A stretch of 64,000 nucleotides of DNA from Isoetes taiwanensis (lineage: Eukaryota > Streptophyta > Lycopodiopsida > Isoetales > Isoetaceae), in assembly GCA_021234155.1 (NCBI GenBank), contig JAJEKV010000038.1:12800213-12864212 (forward strand), given 5' to 3'. The stretch's first letter is position 1; the number at the start of each line of letters is the position of its first letter. The translations under genes were made by a program, and so were the position numbers. Positions 1 through 9,800 of this stretch are shown here, one piece after another. The notes beneath the pieces are model-generated. The model did no database searches. It was given only the letters and a program-made list of their open reading frames with translations, and had not been told where the DNA came from.

Positions 1-360
1 TGAGGAATGTTCTAAAAATTCCCTCAATTCCATTATTTTTTTGTCTCCTGCCTCAGCTGAGCTCATACCAATAGATGTAGATTGAATCTTTGCATCTATA
101 TGTTTCAATTCGGTGAGATTCATGTCAATATATTTCTGCAGCTCAGTCTGATGCTGCATTCTTGATTCCTTTTGCTCGATAGCATCCTCAACTTTCCATT
201 TTAGGTGCTGAAATCTCATGGAACTTTCAGATGTTTGATCCAGCTTTGATTACTAATCCTCCAATGCTGCCATTTTTGCTTCAACATTCCTCTCTACTTC
301 CTGGATCAACCTAATATAGACTGCTCTCTCCCATTTCTTATCCAGTGAGCTAATGTGATT
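1..360 (-). pseudogene. Coiled-coil protein fragment, broken, runs off left edge
   Basis: Read on the minus strand from 360 to 1, one frame stays open except for two adjacent stops (TAG TAA, forward 250-255). The translation is rich in Glu, Lys, Gln and Met, with stretches such as DKKWERAVYIRLIQEVERN and KWKVEDAIEQKESRMQHQ, which suggests an amphipathic coiled coil. About 35 codons precede the double stop and about 80 follow it to the window edge. I do not recognise the family. The sequence just upstream of this reading (345-505) recurs in inverted orientation at 2428-2587, next to the broken gene at 1500-2161. The two pieces may therefore come from one gene whose 3' part was inverted. That link is inference. 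Confidence 0.45.
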
Positions 361-505
361 ATTTTCTATCTTGAATCTATGTTTTTTTTATAACAACCAA
401 TTCAATTGTTTTAGGGATATATATTCTATGGTTTTAGGAATTGTTATTTTTACATCCATATGAAATCCCCCTAGAACCCCAACCCCCTGTTATTGTGTTA
501 CATAT
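345..505. repeat. Inverted repeat, left arm (partner 2428-2587)
   Basis: The reverse complement of this stretch matches 2428-2587 closely. Shared landmarks, read in the 2.5-kb orientation, are a run GATGTAAAAATAACAATTCC, then TATCCCTAAAACAATTGAAT, a poly(A) of slightly different length, and AATCACATTAGCTCACTGG at the inner end. By eye the arms agree at roughly nine bases in ten over about 130-160 bp. Beyond the CACTGG point the left copy runs into the coiled-coil reading frame, while the right copy runs into a tandem repeat. Confidence 0.8.
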
Positions 506-1499
506 ATGAATGTCTACTCGCTCTTCCAAAAAGTATGTTAAAGAAAGTAGAAAATCACCACATAAGTAACAAATGAACAATAAATAAAATTGGTGATAAC
601 AATTAGGGAGATTTACTTCTATACCCATTTTATGTAAGTGTGGGCCATAATGATCCATGCCTATTTATATTCAAATCTTTGCATATAGTAATATGTTATT
701 TAACATCAAATTGGAGATTTATATTGCCAATGAAGGCTTAAATCCTGAGAAATTTTAGTTAACTAGAAGTCACTTTGATGTTGTATATGCATGCATTGAC
801 GTTCCAGTATATTATACTAAATATGTATACTATATTGTCACATCACAGTACATAGCAAGCCAAGTGTATTTAACTGGAAGTTATTACTTTGATCTTGTAT
901 ATGTATGTATATATGATAAGTAAATATACTTGTAAGGTTGATGCAGGATTGAAGGTGGGGAGACGCGTGATGCTAAGGATATCATCAATTCAATATGGGG
1001 GTATAAGCACGCTAGGGTGATAAAAAAAAGGGTCATTCGAATACATTGCATATTAGGTAATATATTTTAATTATAGCAAGTTTTTAATTGCCATCATTAA
1101 ATAAGATGGCATTATTTGAGTGTGCCAAAAATTCCTCCCATTTTGTTTCGCATGTTTCTTGGCTAACCAAGTGGGGCTCGCATTGGTTTTTTTTTTCTAG
1201 AACCACTGCTAAAACATTTGAACCGGTTCAGAGCACTGCCTATCTGTGTGTTCTGCCCTGTAAATTTTGCTTTCTTTATTTTGTGGTTTTAATTTTTTCT
1301 GATTTCAGTCCGTCATGAATTCAAGAGGTAATAGAACTGGTTCCATGAAGTAAAAATCAAAATGCAGTATTCTAAAAGCTAAATCGATGTAGGTTTAACA
1401 TGATTCGTTCGGCTTAAGGTTTGATCTTCAAATGTTTCGGGCGAATTTTTCTTATGAAAGCAAATTTGTTGCTTTGTTCATTTTGCAGATACTGTGAAC

Positions 1500-2161
1500 A
1501 TGGCAAAGACCCCAAAGAAGACATCAACCAAGGATTCAAGAAAGTCTCCAAGGGTCAGAAAGCCTCTAGCAAATAAGAAAGCTTCAAGTTCACATGCTAA
1601 AAGGGAAATTTTACCTTCCAATAACACTAGGTTTTCTATAAGGCAGCTCAGACAACTGAATTTTTGTGATATTTACGAGAAGTATGATGCTATGGTAAGA
1701 GAGATATGGGATGATGAAGCACCAAGCAGGTATGGCTATAAAGATGACAGAATTGATATGAAGTGGACAGAAGAATTCTGCAAATGGTATGAATTTGCTT
1801 TTGGAAGAAAAGATGTTATGAATCACTATGTCCCTTTTTTGTACTCCGCAAGGGCATTTGCATTGCATCTGAAAGGTGCAGAAGTAGACTGAAAAGATGT
1901 TAAAGCATGGGCCAGATCGAAGCAAAAGGATTCTGATTTATCTAGTGAGGTGATGGTAGTGAAATCTAGCAATGCAAATGCAAAAGGCCCAGAAACTTCC
2001 CCCAAGAGTTATACCAAGGAGCGATTAGAAGTTGTCAGTAACTTCTTAGACAACACTACAATAGATCTAATCTGAAGACATCTTTAAGCAAGAAATTAAC
2101 TGAGTCAAAGGAAAGGAGGCAAGAGATCCTTGATACATTGAAGCTATATTGGTTAAAGTAG
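1500..2161 (+). pseudogene. Unknown basic nuclear-type protein gene, interrupted
   Basis: An ATG at 1500 opens 131 codons to a TGA at 1890. The N-terminus is very basic (MAKTPKKTSTKDSRKSPRVR), as in nuclear proteins. A globular part with WTEEFCKWYEFAFGRKD follows. After the TGA the same frame stays open for 59 more codons (KDVKAWARSKQKDSD...), and a one-step frame change then gives another Lys/Glu-rich stretch ending with RRQEILDTLKLYW near 2150. So the 131-codon ORF is probably the front part of a longer coding region broken by a nonsense change and a frameshift. A pyrimidine tract ending in TTTTGCAG at 1480-1488, just before the ATG, looks like a 3' splice site, so the ATG may lie at the start of a second exon. 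No family is recognised. Confidence 0.5.
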
Positions 2162-2435
2162 TCTTATTAGGACATTGAGTTATTTTGGTAGAGGTTCGAG
2201 CTCTCGTATTTCATATTCTAAAATCTTAGGCAAACCCGTATAGAGGTTCGATATTCCATCAAAACCTTGGAGAACTCGTATTTCATATTTCAAAATCATA
2301 GATGCCTCCAATCATAAATGACCATAAGCAAAACGACAGGTGCCCAGAGGTCCCAACATATGATCTGGGCCATAGGATCGACGGATCCGACGACTGTGGT
2401 AGTTCAGGGTGCACCTCATTTAGAATATATAGCAC
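2145..2435. repeat. Tandem duplication unit, copy 1
   Basis: The stretch beginning TATATTGGTTAAAGTAG recurs 442 bp later (2587-2878) with scattered substitutions. Both copies carry two internal echoes of CTCGTATTTCATATT and end at the motif TTCAGGGTGCACCT...TAGCAC. The 442-bp period includes the inverted-repeat arm at 2428-2587. Confidence 0.85.
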
Positions 2436-2587
2436 AATAACATGGGGTTCTCGGGGGATTTGATGTGGATGTAAAAATAACAATTCCTGAAACCATAGAC
2501 TATATATCCCTAAAACAATTGAATGGGTGGTTATAAAAAAAAAAATATAGATTCAAGATAGAAAATAATCACATTAGCTCACTGGGT
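2428..2587. repeat. Inverted repeat, right arm (partner 345-505)
   Basis: This is the opposite-strand copy of 345-505, lying between the two members of the 442-bp tandem duplication. Its end at CACTGG coincides with the start of the second tandem copy, which marks a rearrangement junction. Confidence 0.8.
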
Positions 2588-2878
2588 ATATTGGTTAAAG
2601 TAGTTTTATTAGGACATTGATTTATTCTGGTAGAGATTCAAGCTCTCGTATTTCATATTCTAAAATCTTAGGCAAAGCCGTATAGAGGTTCAATATTCTC
2701 TCAAAACCTTAAGCGAACTCGTATTTCATATTTCAAAATCATAGGCGCCTCCAATCATAAATGGCCATAAGCAAAATGAAAGGTGCCAAGAGGCCCCATC
2801 ATACGATCTGGGCCATAGAATCGACAAATCCGAGGACTATGATAGTTCAGGGTGCACCTTGTTTAGAATATGTAGCAC
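2587..2878. repeat. Tandem duplication unit, copy 2
   Basis: Second copy of 2145-2435. It starts immediately after the inverted-repeat arm and has drifted by many point changes and small indels, so the duplication is not recent. Confidence 0.85.
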
Positions 2879-3706
2879 CCGAGGTTCAATTTGCCTGTGT
2901 TTCGACAATAACCTTAATGCAATTCTAGCAACCAATTAATTTTCTCAAATAGAGTACTATACATGGGATATATATATTCTAGATAAATTTAAGACTGATT
3001 AAGATGAGGATGTTTTGGTTTTTTGAATGATCCAAAGCCATGTGGACTAGCAGTGGGAAACAGACATAGCAGTCCATCTTTACTTTTCATAAGTATAGCT
3101 TTCCATATTTGTTCTTCCTTCTTCCTGCATTACTTGCAACAACTTAGTAAGTTTGAAAAGACGACTTTTGAGGTCACCATTCAATCCATATATTTACAAA
3201 ACTTATAGAACACATAATAGAATAGAGAACATAGAATGAATACTAAAAAGCTTACTCTAAGCCTCAAGATCATGAGCATTAGTTATTTTTAATGAATAAA
3301 GTAACTAATGAGGTATTAATATCCTGCAATTGAATTTGACATCGATTAACATAAGGGAGTTCTTGATTTTCAAAAACATCTAAACTAGTAATAGTCTCCA
3401 GTATATGAACTTTTCTTGGTTTCTTGAAAATAAATGCCATGCTCTTTTTACGTGTTTGTTTTTGGGTGATTACATATCGTGGTAACCTTTCATCCCTACA
3501 AAAGTTAAAGATTTGATTTGAGAATAGCTTTCTCGAAGCCAGTATTAGTTCACAACAGACAAGCATCAGTTTTGACCATGTTATGTTCGAACAACCCTAT
3601 CTCCCGTCTCAGACCTCGGTTTGAGGTGCAGTCTCTTGTGTCATACTCTCTAACATGTGAAGGACATTACAAAAAAAAAAAAAGAAAAAAAATCATAAAA
3701 ATCTTC
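2879..3706. other. No gene recognised
   Basis: Only short unsupported open frames are present. Near 3670-3719 there are adjacent poly(A) and poly(T) runs. The poly(T) at about 3708-3719 reads as the poly(A) tail of the minus-strand LINE that follows. Confidence 0.6.
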
Positions 3707-4285
3707 TTTTTTTTTTTTTAATTGAAGGCATAAGTATGTATTAAGAGTATATGTTAAAGTACAAAGATCGAAAAGCTCCAAGAGTAGAACTTTTTTAGAA
3801 CAAAGACCTTTAGGAAAGGGTAGGTCGTGAACCCTGATAAGATAAAACTAACCAAAAGCATAAAAGTAGTTATAACTTTAAAAGTATCGGTAGTCGAAGC
3901 AGTTAAATCATCTCTCGGATGGGGAGAACTCATTGTACAAACCGAAGTACCTCCTTTTCTTTGGCTCTCTTTTTAAATGGTCCTTTCTCCCCATGCCTTT
4001 GTTGGCAACTATGAATGAGCAGAGGGGCATTTGCACTTATGGGCCATTCACGGATTGAATCTGGTCCTTCTTATCCTTGGCGATTACATGAATGTTTCTC
4101 CTCTCGTCCAGATAAGCAGTGCAAGCACAGTTGCATTGGCAATTGTCTCCATGCTCGTTGGGTATTTCAACCCCAAATTGTTTCAGCCACTGTGCATTCG
4201 CATGGAGATTCATTCTCCTCCACCTCAGTCTTTTGAACATGATAAGTGTATTTCCTGCACACAAGACAAAACTAACATAAGAACC

Positions 4286-5880
4286 TTAGTACTGATTACC
4301 AAAGATTTCCACTACCCAATTTATGTCATATTGGGCTTGCTTAATGATAGCATTAGGCCAGATTATTTCTTCATTGAATATCAGGGTATTCCTTCCTTTC
4401 CACATTCTCCAAAGAAGAATGTATCTCCTCCATTCCACTGGGTTCTCAGGGAAAAGGATCTCGTCTATTTGCATATTGGCCAGTCCAGGAATATTAAGTC
4501 CTGTTTCTGCAAGCTCCAAGGTCCATTCTGCCCGTAAGCGGTTTTTAAAAGGTGTTCTTCATCTTCCTGGTCCTGCATGCATCTGACACATATATTAGAA
4601 TCCGACATATTCAGCCTCCACCTTTTTCTGTTCGTGGCCAAAGCTTTATGCCAAAGCTGCCACATAAAGGCCTTAATCTTTGGATGAATTGGGCTTTTCC
4701 ACATGTATTTCAAGTTCTTAGAAGCCCTGTCCGGATCGATATTCCATTTTCTATGGATAGAGCTTTCTTGGTCCCTATTGAGGTACATGTATGCCAGGTT
4801 TACTCTATATCCACAGAAGCCATTGATATGCCAAAGGACATCTGTATCATGCCAGACTCCTACTGTCAACCTTTGGGTGATACTATTGAACAGCTGCTTG
4901 GAATCATCTCCTAGATTTGCTATGCTGGAATCCTGATAGACAAAATCATCAGTAATATCTCTTATATAAGTAATTCCATTGTTGGTCCATTGCTTGGCTA
5001 GAGTAGGGAAATTAGTAGCCAGACAGGTGTTAGGGTCATCCAAAATGAGAGAGGGACTCCAGAAAATTGGTTGGTCTTGGGAAAGGCCTTCTTTCCATGT
5101 ATACATACCCTTTACCTTCTGCCATGCCCTAATCCACTTCTTGATAATCAGAGGTAATGTAGTGGGAATGGTAAATTCAAAGTAGATGCTATGGGGCAGC
5201 TGCATCTTGAGATTCCTCCAACCAAAGGGGTGGCATTTACTGATATAGTGGGAGATTAGTGTGCTCACAGGGTGATTGATTTGATTATTGCAAGCTCTAT
5301 AAAAATACTTAGCAGCCAGTGCAGTAGCCTGTTTCTCAATATTAATAACTCCCAGACCTCCCATCTTCTTGTGCTTGCAACATTCTTCCATAGAGATAGG
5401 AATCCAGCATCTTCTGCTTGTCCCTCCTGCAATGAATCTGCCAATAATCCCTTGCATTTTAGTTAGAACCTTCTTGGGTGCCACCATAATGGAAGATTGG
5501 TAAACCTGAGAGGAGGAGATGACTGAATTTGCCAAAATGGCTCTCCCATTTTTAGAAAGAAATTTGGAATTAAGGGAGTCCACTTTTTTGTAGAATTTAT
5601 CAAGTAAGTCATCCCAAAGCTCACCAGCATTAGTTCTAATAGCATATGGAATGCCTAAAATTTTAGTTTTAGTAGTGGGAGAGAGGTACATACAACCGAA
5701 ATTTGTAGCTGCTTGCTCACCCTCGTGTTGATGCCTTGAAATAAGTTTAGTCTTGGTAGGGTTGATTTTGCATCCCGAACACTTACCAAAATCTTCTAGA
5801 ACAGCTTGGGTGTGCTGAATGGATTGTGCTTCCAAATGAAGAAAGAGAAAAGTGTCATCTGCAAAGTGAACATTTAAGAT
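4286..5880 (-). pseudogene. LINE-A ORF2: reverse transcriptase C-terminus and zf-RVT
   Basis: The minus-strand frame opens just after a disrupted join near 5890 and carries the catalytic box FADD (forward 5854-5865) in the context NVHFADDTFLFLHLE. A long open stretch of over 450 codons follows. It contains INPTKTKLIS, LGIPYAIRTNAGELWDDLL, GRAILANSVISSSQVYQ, the KKMGGLGVINIEKQATAL block and the zf-RVT region KAFMWQLWHKALATNRKRW with CVRCMQDQEDEEHLL. A further frame (4286-4519) continues with LWRMWKGRNTLIFN. This is the best preserved part of the element. Below 4286 I do not see a convincing RNase H domain. Confidence 0.92.
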
Positions 5881-5973
5881 ATCTCCACCTCACGGGAGGG
5901 GAGACTAAGACCTTTGATCAGATGTAAATCCTTGGCTCTCTTGAAGTGGGCACATTCGGGCCTTCCATTATAA

Positions 5974-6631
5974 TTAGAAAGAGGAAGGGTGCAAGGGGCA
6001 TCCTTGCTTAACCCCTTTAATGTCAAAAAGGGCTACACTCCCCATTAATGAGAGCAATGATCTAGAGTTGCTGAGAATAGCTTGAAAAACTGAAATGACC
6101 CTATCAGAGAAGCCTAGCTTCTTGCAACACCAACATAGAAAAGCCCAACTTACTGTGTCAAAGGCTTTTGTAATATCCAATTTGAGGAGACCAATTGACT
6201 GATTAGAATCTTTGGCCCAAGAGATTCCTAAAGAAGCAGCAGCAACATTATCTAGAATGTACCTGCCCCTCAAATAGGCACTTTGAGTGTTGCTGATGAC
6301 CTCTTCAAGGATAGGCTTGAGTCGAGCAGCCATGGTACCTGAAATTAACTTATAAACCACATTGGTTAGGGAAATAGGTCTGTAATCAGAAAATGTAGTT
6401 GGGAGATCAATCTTTGGGATGAAACAATCGGACTTGTGTTAATCCTGCTGAGTCCAACTTCTTAGTTATCATAAATTCGTTAGCAAGGGATACAATATCC
6501 TTACCCGAATTTCCCAAGATTTCTTGAAGAATTCGGTGGAAGGCCATGGGGCTGGTTTTACCATTTTCCATTCCACGAAGAACCTTTGACATTTCCTCAT
6601 AACTAAAAGGCCTAGGCAATTTGTCATTCAT
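5974..6631 (-). pseudogene. LINE-A ORF2: reverse transcriptase, N-terminal and palm
   Basis: Two overlapping-scale frames make up this part. The first (from 6631) gives RPFSYEEMSKVLRGMENGK and then FHP/IPKIDLPTTFSDYRP, with a frameshift near 6410. The second (to 5974) gives SLTNVVYKLISGTMAARLK, AYLRGRYILDNV, motif A LLKLDITKAFDTVSW with its aspartate intact, and motif B GVKQGCPLHPSSF. These are standard landmarks of plant L1 reverse transcriptase, the enzyme that copies the element's RNA at the nicked target. The normal Ser after GCPL is His here. Frame breaks and nearby stops show loss of function. Confidence 0.92.
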
Positions 6632-7306
6632 CGGATCAAATAACTTTTTTCACGGATACACACAAAGTTCTCAATATCCTCCCTACTAATATTTTCCTCG
6701 GTCCCCATAATCACGGAGAAATGAGTTTTATAAACATTCTTGGGTTGCAAATCATTGTCAATGCTATTGCCTTCCCCGAATCTTGTAGATATGATTTCTC
6801 TTAATCTTACCCTTAGCTTTGATGAAGAAATATTTGAATTGCTCCTCTCATCTTCTTTGAGCTCCTTAACCTTTGCTTTAATTTTCCCGACCTTTGGCAA
6901 TTCTGATCTCTTCTCTTTCTATTTGAAGTTTGATTTCATCTTTGAGTTGATCTGGGCTACATCCAATTTGGGATCTCAAATCGAAGATGAGGTGTTACTT
7001 CTATGAACTTCCTTCCCCCAAACCTTAAGCCAATTCTTGATTCTTTTGGACACCCTTACCCACCAATCCATCCATCCTGTGTTACCATTAGGTCTCCTCT
7101 CTTGAGAAACAATCTGCTGCAGATTAGGCAGAAATTCATCGAGCTCAAGAAGATTAGTATTAAGTTTGAAAAAAGAATTTCTCTTCCTTTGAGCAGTGTT
7201 TCCACAAATATTGATGAGCTGTGGAAAATGATCAGAAATTGTATAGTTGGTAAGATTCGTGACTCTAGTGCTATTATTCCAGAGGGCCTCACTGACAGTT
7301 TTACTT
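6628..7306 (-). pseudogene. LINE-A ORF2: endonuclease end and linker
   Basis: The minus-strand frame reads SEALWNN...TISDHFPQLINICGN at about 7200-7300. SDH(F)P is the conserved C-terminal motif of the exonuclease-endonuclease-phosphatase fold used by L1 elements to nick target DNA. The same frame continues through WMDWWVRVSKRIKNWLK and, after two in-frame stops near 6970 and 6915, into a Lys/Glu-rich linker (KVGKIKAKVKELKEDERSN) that ends at 6628. The catalytic front half of the endonuclease is missing. It is a relic of the same ORF as the reverse transcriptase pieces downstream. Confidence 0.85.
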
Positions 7307-7310
7307 ATCT

Positions 7311-8160
7311 AAACATGAAGCAAAACTAACTTGACCCCTTGACTTTATCTAAGTGTAACTCTAAAAAATGGGGACTGATGGATTTTTAAGTATTTTTTTC
7401 GTGCAACATGACACCATATATTAACGTATAAGAAGGGTTTGATTGAATATTGAGCCTTTGATTTTATATCAATTATGAAGTGAATAGTGTAAATGCACCT
7501 TCTTTGGTACATCATGTGACGACTCTAGTGTCAATGTATTTGTTGCTATGTGTTGATATTGTATATGCTTCCGCAGTATAGGTCGGCCCAAAGAAGGAAT
7601 GGGTAATAACACCTTCATTTCCTTTGCCTCAAACCCCAATATCTTTTGGCATTATGGTATGTTACTAAAGGGGGAAAACCTCTTACACTTAGATAATCAA
7701 GGCATCATTAAATTTTGAGAATATTATTTTGGCTCTCATTAAAGATTGCATTTTTTGCTCTTCTGTAAATGGATACCAAGAATTATCATTACATGCACAA
7801 TAAACTTTGTGGCCGAAGAAATAGTGGCTTAGCCCTTTGCCAAACCAACAACAATCCATAGAACAACAAACCGTCATTAAGAGGAATCTTTAAAAAAATG
7901 TATAATAACAGTGGAAAAACAAACTAACTTGTGTGAGCAACAAAATACACATTGGGATTGGGGTTCTATGGAGTAAACAAAACTTTCTGGGAGTTCCATT
8001 ATTTTGCAATCCAACAATGCCATCATGAAGGAAAGCTGTTGCAACAATGACATAAAGCTCGTTGAATTAACAAGGGCAAATACTACAAGGATTTCTAATT
8101 GGGTTCAAAATCTCAAAGCTTTCCATTTCTTGTGTTTATATTAGTTATTAATGGAAGATG
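7311..8160. other. No gene recognised
   Basis: Only short frames without domain resemblance are present. The sequence is AT-rich with no clear repeat structure. Confidence 0.5.
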
Positions 8161-8167
8161 TATAGGG

Positions 8168-8224
8168 GAATGGAGGCTGGGACTCCATTCCTGGTAAACC
8201 AGGAATGGAGGACCAACCTCCATT
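8168..8224. repeat. Alternating inverted repeats (hairpin cluster)
   Basis: A perfect 12-bp stem CTCCATTCCTGG / CCAGGAATGGAG with a TAAA loop lies at 8183-8210. GGAATGGAGG at 8168-8177 and a further CCTCCATTT after 8216 allow alternative pairings, so four alternating copies of one short word sit within about 55 bp. Confidence 0.8.
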
Positions 8225-8250
8225 TTCCTACAAAATAGAAATGGGGGTTA

Positions 8251-8386
8251 AGATCTTTGAAACAGAGTCTTAGGCAAAAATCTGAGACTTTAAACCTTAA
8301 ATCTAAGAAATGGGAGAGTCGAGGCAAAAATAGAGCTTAGGATCTGTAAAACAGAGTGTTAAGGCAAAAATCTGAGAACTTAAACC
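8251..8386. repeat. Two-copy ~45-bp direct repeat, 90-bp period
   Basis: The stretch GATCTTTGAAACAGAGTCTT...AAAAATCTGAGACTTTAAAC recurs about 90 bp later as GATCTGTAAAACAGAGTGTT...AAAAATCTGAGAACTTAAAC. No coding meaning is seen. Confidence 0.75.
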
Positions 8387-8571
8387 CGCGAGCTGTTAGA
8401 AGACCTGCTCGAAGAGTGTGGTGAAGGCTTACGACCTGCGATTTTGTGTGAAAGATGCGGTGGTGTGGAGCTCCAAGAACTCTAAAAACAAACCTAAAAA
8501 CCTGCGTCGCCGGTCGATCAGAATGCATGAACCCTATTTTCGTTCTGTAATATAGGGAGTTATTTCAATAT

Positions 8572-9800
8572 GAAGAATTTCTGCAACAAAAGCAGAATAA
8601 TTGACTGGGACATCAAATGCTACTTATTCAGTGCAGTAGTAGCCACTACTCAATTATATGGGGTAGAAGCTTGGGGCCGGCCCAATGCCTAGTGGGAAAG
8701 TGGGAGAAACAGGAAAAGGAATCCTTAGAGCAAATGGCATGATCCAAGAATTTAAAGCGGACAAACACCAATCGACAATCATGGTCCTAATAAATAGGGC
8801 AAAACCAATGGAAGTAAGAGCATGGGAGAGGGACCACCTAATAAGGTACCGATTAGGGACAATGGAGACCTTCGGTGGTAAATTGTCTAATATTGCAATC
8901 ACTTGTCAAAATGTCGAATAATCACACATTCTCATAGGATATATGGATGGTTTAAAAGATCGTTGGCTTAAAAAATCTGGACCAGAGATGGGATTAAACC
9001 GTAAAAGATGTATGAATGGGATCCCTAATAAACTTGAAAAGGGCATTGAATGAGGAGCGGACAGAGTTATAACAAGGGCGATACAAAAGTTAACACACAG
9101 ACAAGATAAACCAGCTCATGGCAGCTTTTAACCAATCGAAAAATAGGACATGATCGATGTATCGGGATAAATATTGCAAAAAACTAGAAGAGATATCTTG
9201 GCTAGATTCAGATGGGAGACATGATCAGGGATAAATCGAAAAAAGCGGGGTGGGGGAATAGACAAGGAGGATCAGGAGGATATGCGTAACTGTGATGGGA
9301 GAGTAGAGGATGAGAACCACATGATTAACGATTGCCCAATATACGGAGACGAGAGAGATGTCTGACAAAATATAAGATGGGGAAACGGTATATATTCCCG
9401 ATGACAATAATGAGTAATCACTTAGTGATTTGGCGGTCGCGATTCGAGGGGAATGATGAGCGAAGAGAGAAGTACCGTGAAAAAGGGTTTGTAATATGAA
9501 CCGCACAAAAGCGGATCATAAACCCTATACAAATTGTTCGATTAAAGTTGATTGATAATGACGCATCCCGCCGCCAATGGCCCCGAAGAAAAGCGGGATG
9601 CGGTAATAATAGAAAAAGCCGACCGCCGAAAAAGGCTACATCATAAACAGCGTGATGTGCTAGTAGCGCCCTTCTAGGGAGCTCGCCCATGCTACACAAG
9701 TCCAGGGGCCTCAGGGCACAAGGGACGTTAATGTCTATTCTATTCTAATATTGGCTAGTGCCACCTGTTGCCCTAAGAAGGCGCCAGGGAATAGACGACC
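8572..9800 (+). mobile_element. LINE-B: 3' fragment of a non-LTR retrotransposon
   Basis: A plus-strand frame from 8572 (MKNFCNKSRIIDWDIKC) leads to LFSAVVATTQLYGVEAWG, which is the thumb-region signature of the LINE group that also appears at 40.9 kb. After frame changes, a 78-codon open stretch (8685-8921) includes AKPMEVRAWERDHLIRY, equivalent to the next conserved block. Near 9300 the frame DMRNCDGRVEDENHMINDCP holds the C...VEDE.H....CP..Y...R end motif of this group. The following 9.5-9.8 kb is locally GC-rich and may be the element's tail, though no terminus is seen. Upstream reverse transcriptase motifs are absent, so the copy is heavily truncated and has many stops. Confidence 0.75.

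Larger units (their letters stand above)
3707..7310 (-). mobile_element. LINE-A: decayed L1-type non-LTR retrotransposon
   Basis: Minus-strand fragments read in the order expected of a plant L1 ORF2. The end of the APE endonuclease has SDHFPQL near 7225. A basic linker follows. The reverse transcriptase has SDYRPISLTN, LDITKAFD, KQGCPL and FADD, and the C-terminal end has a zf-RVT type Cys/His domain. The 3' end is AT-rich and finishes in a poly(A), seen on the plus strand as poly(T) at about 3708-3719. Homology fades near 7310 inside the endonuclease, so the copy is 5'-truncated. Several stops and frameshifts make it inactive. Confidence 0.9.

Noticed and set aside
1088-1318. 76-codon plus-strand frame
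   Set aside because: Phe/Ser-rich translation of T-rich DNA, with no domain and probably intron or intergenic sequence.
4031-4914. Plus-strand frames of 70-170 codons
   Set aside because: They are antisense to the 3' part of LINE-A, whose minus-strand frame carries the zf-RVT domain.
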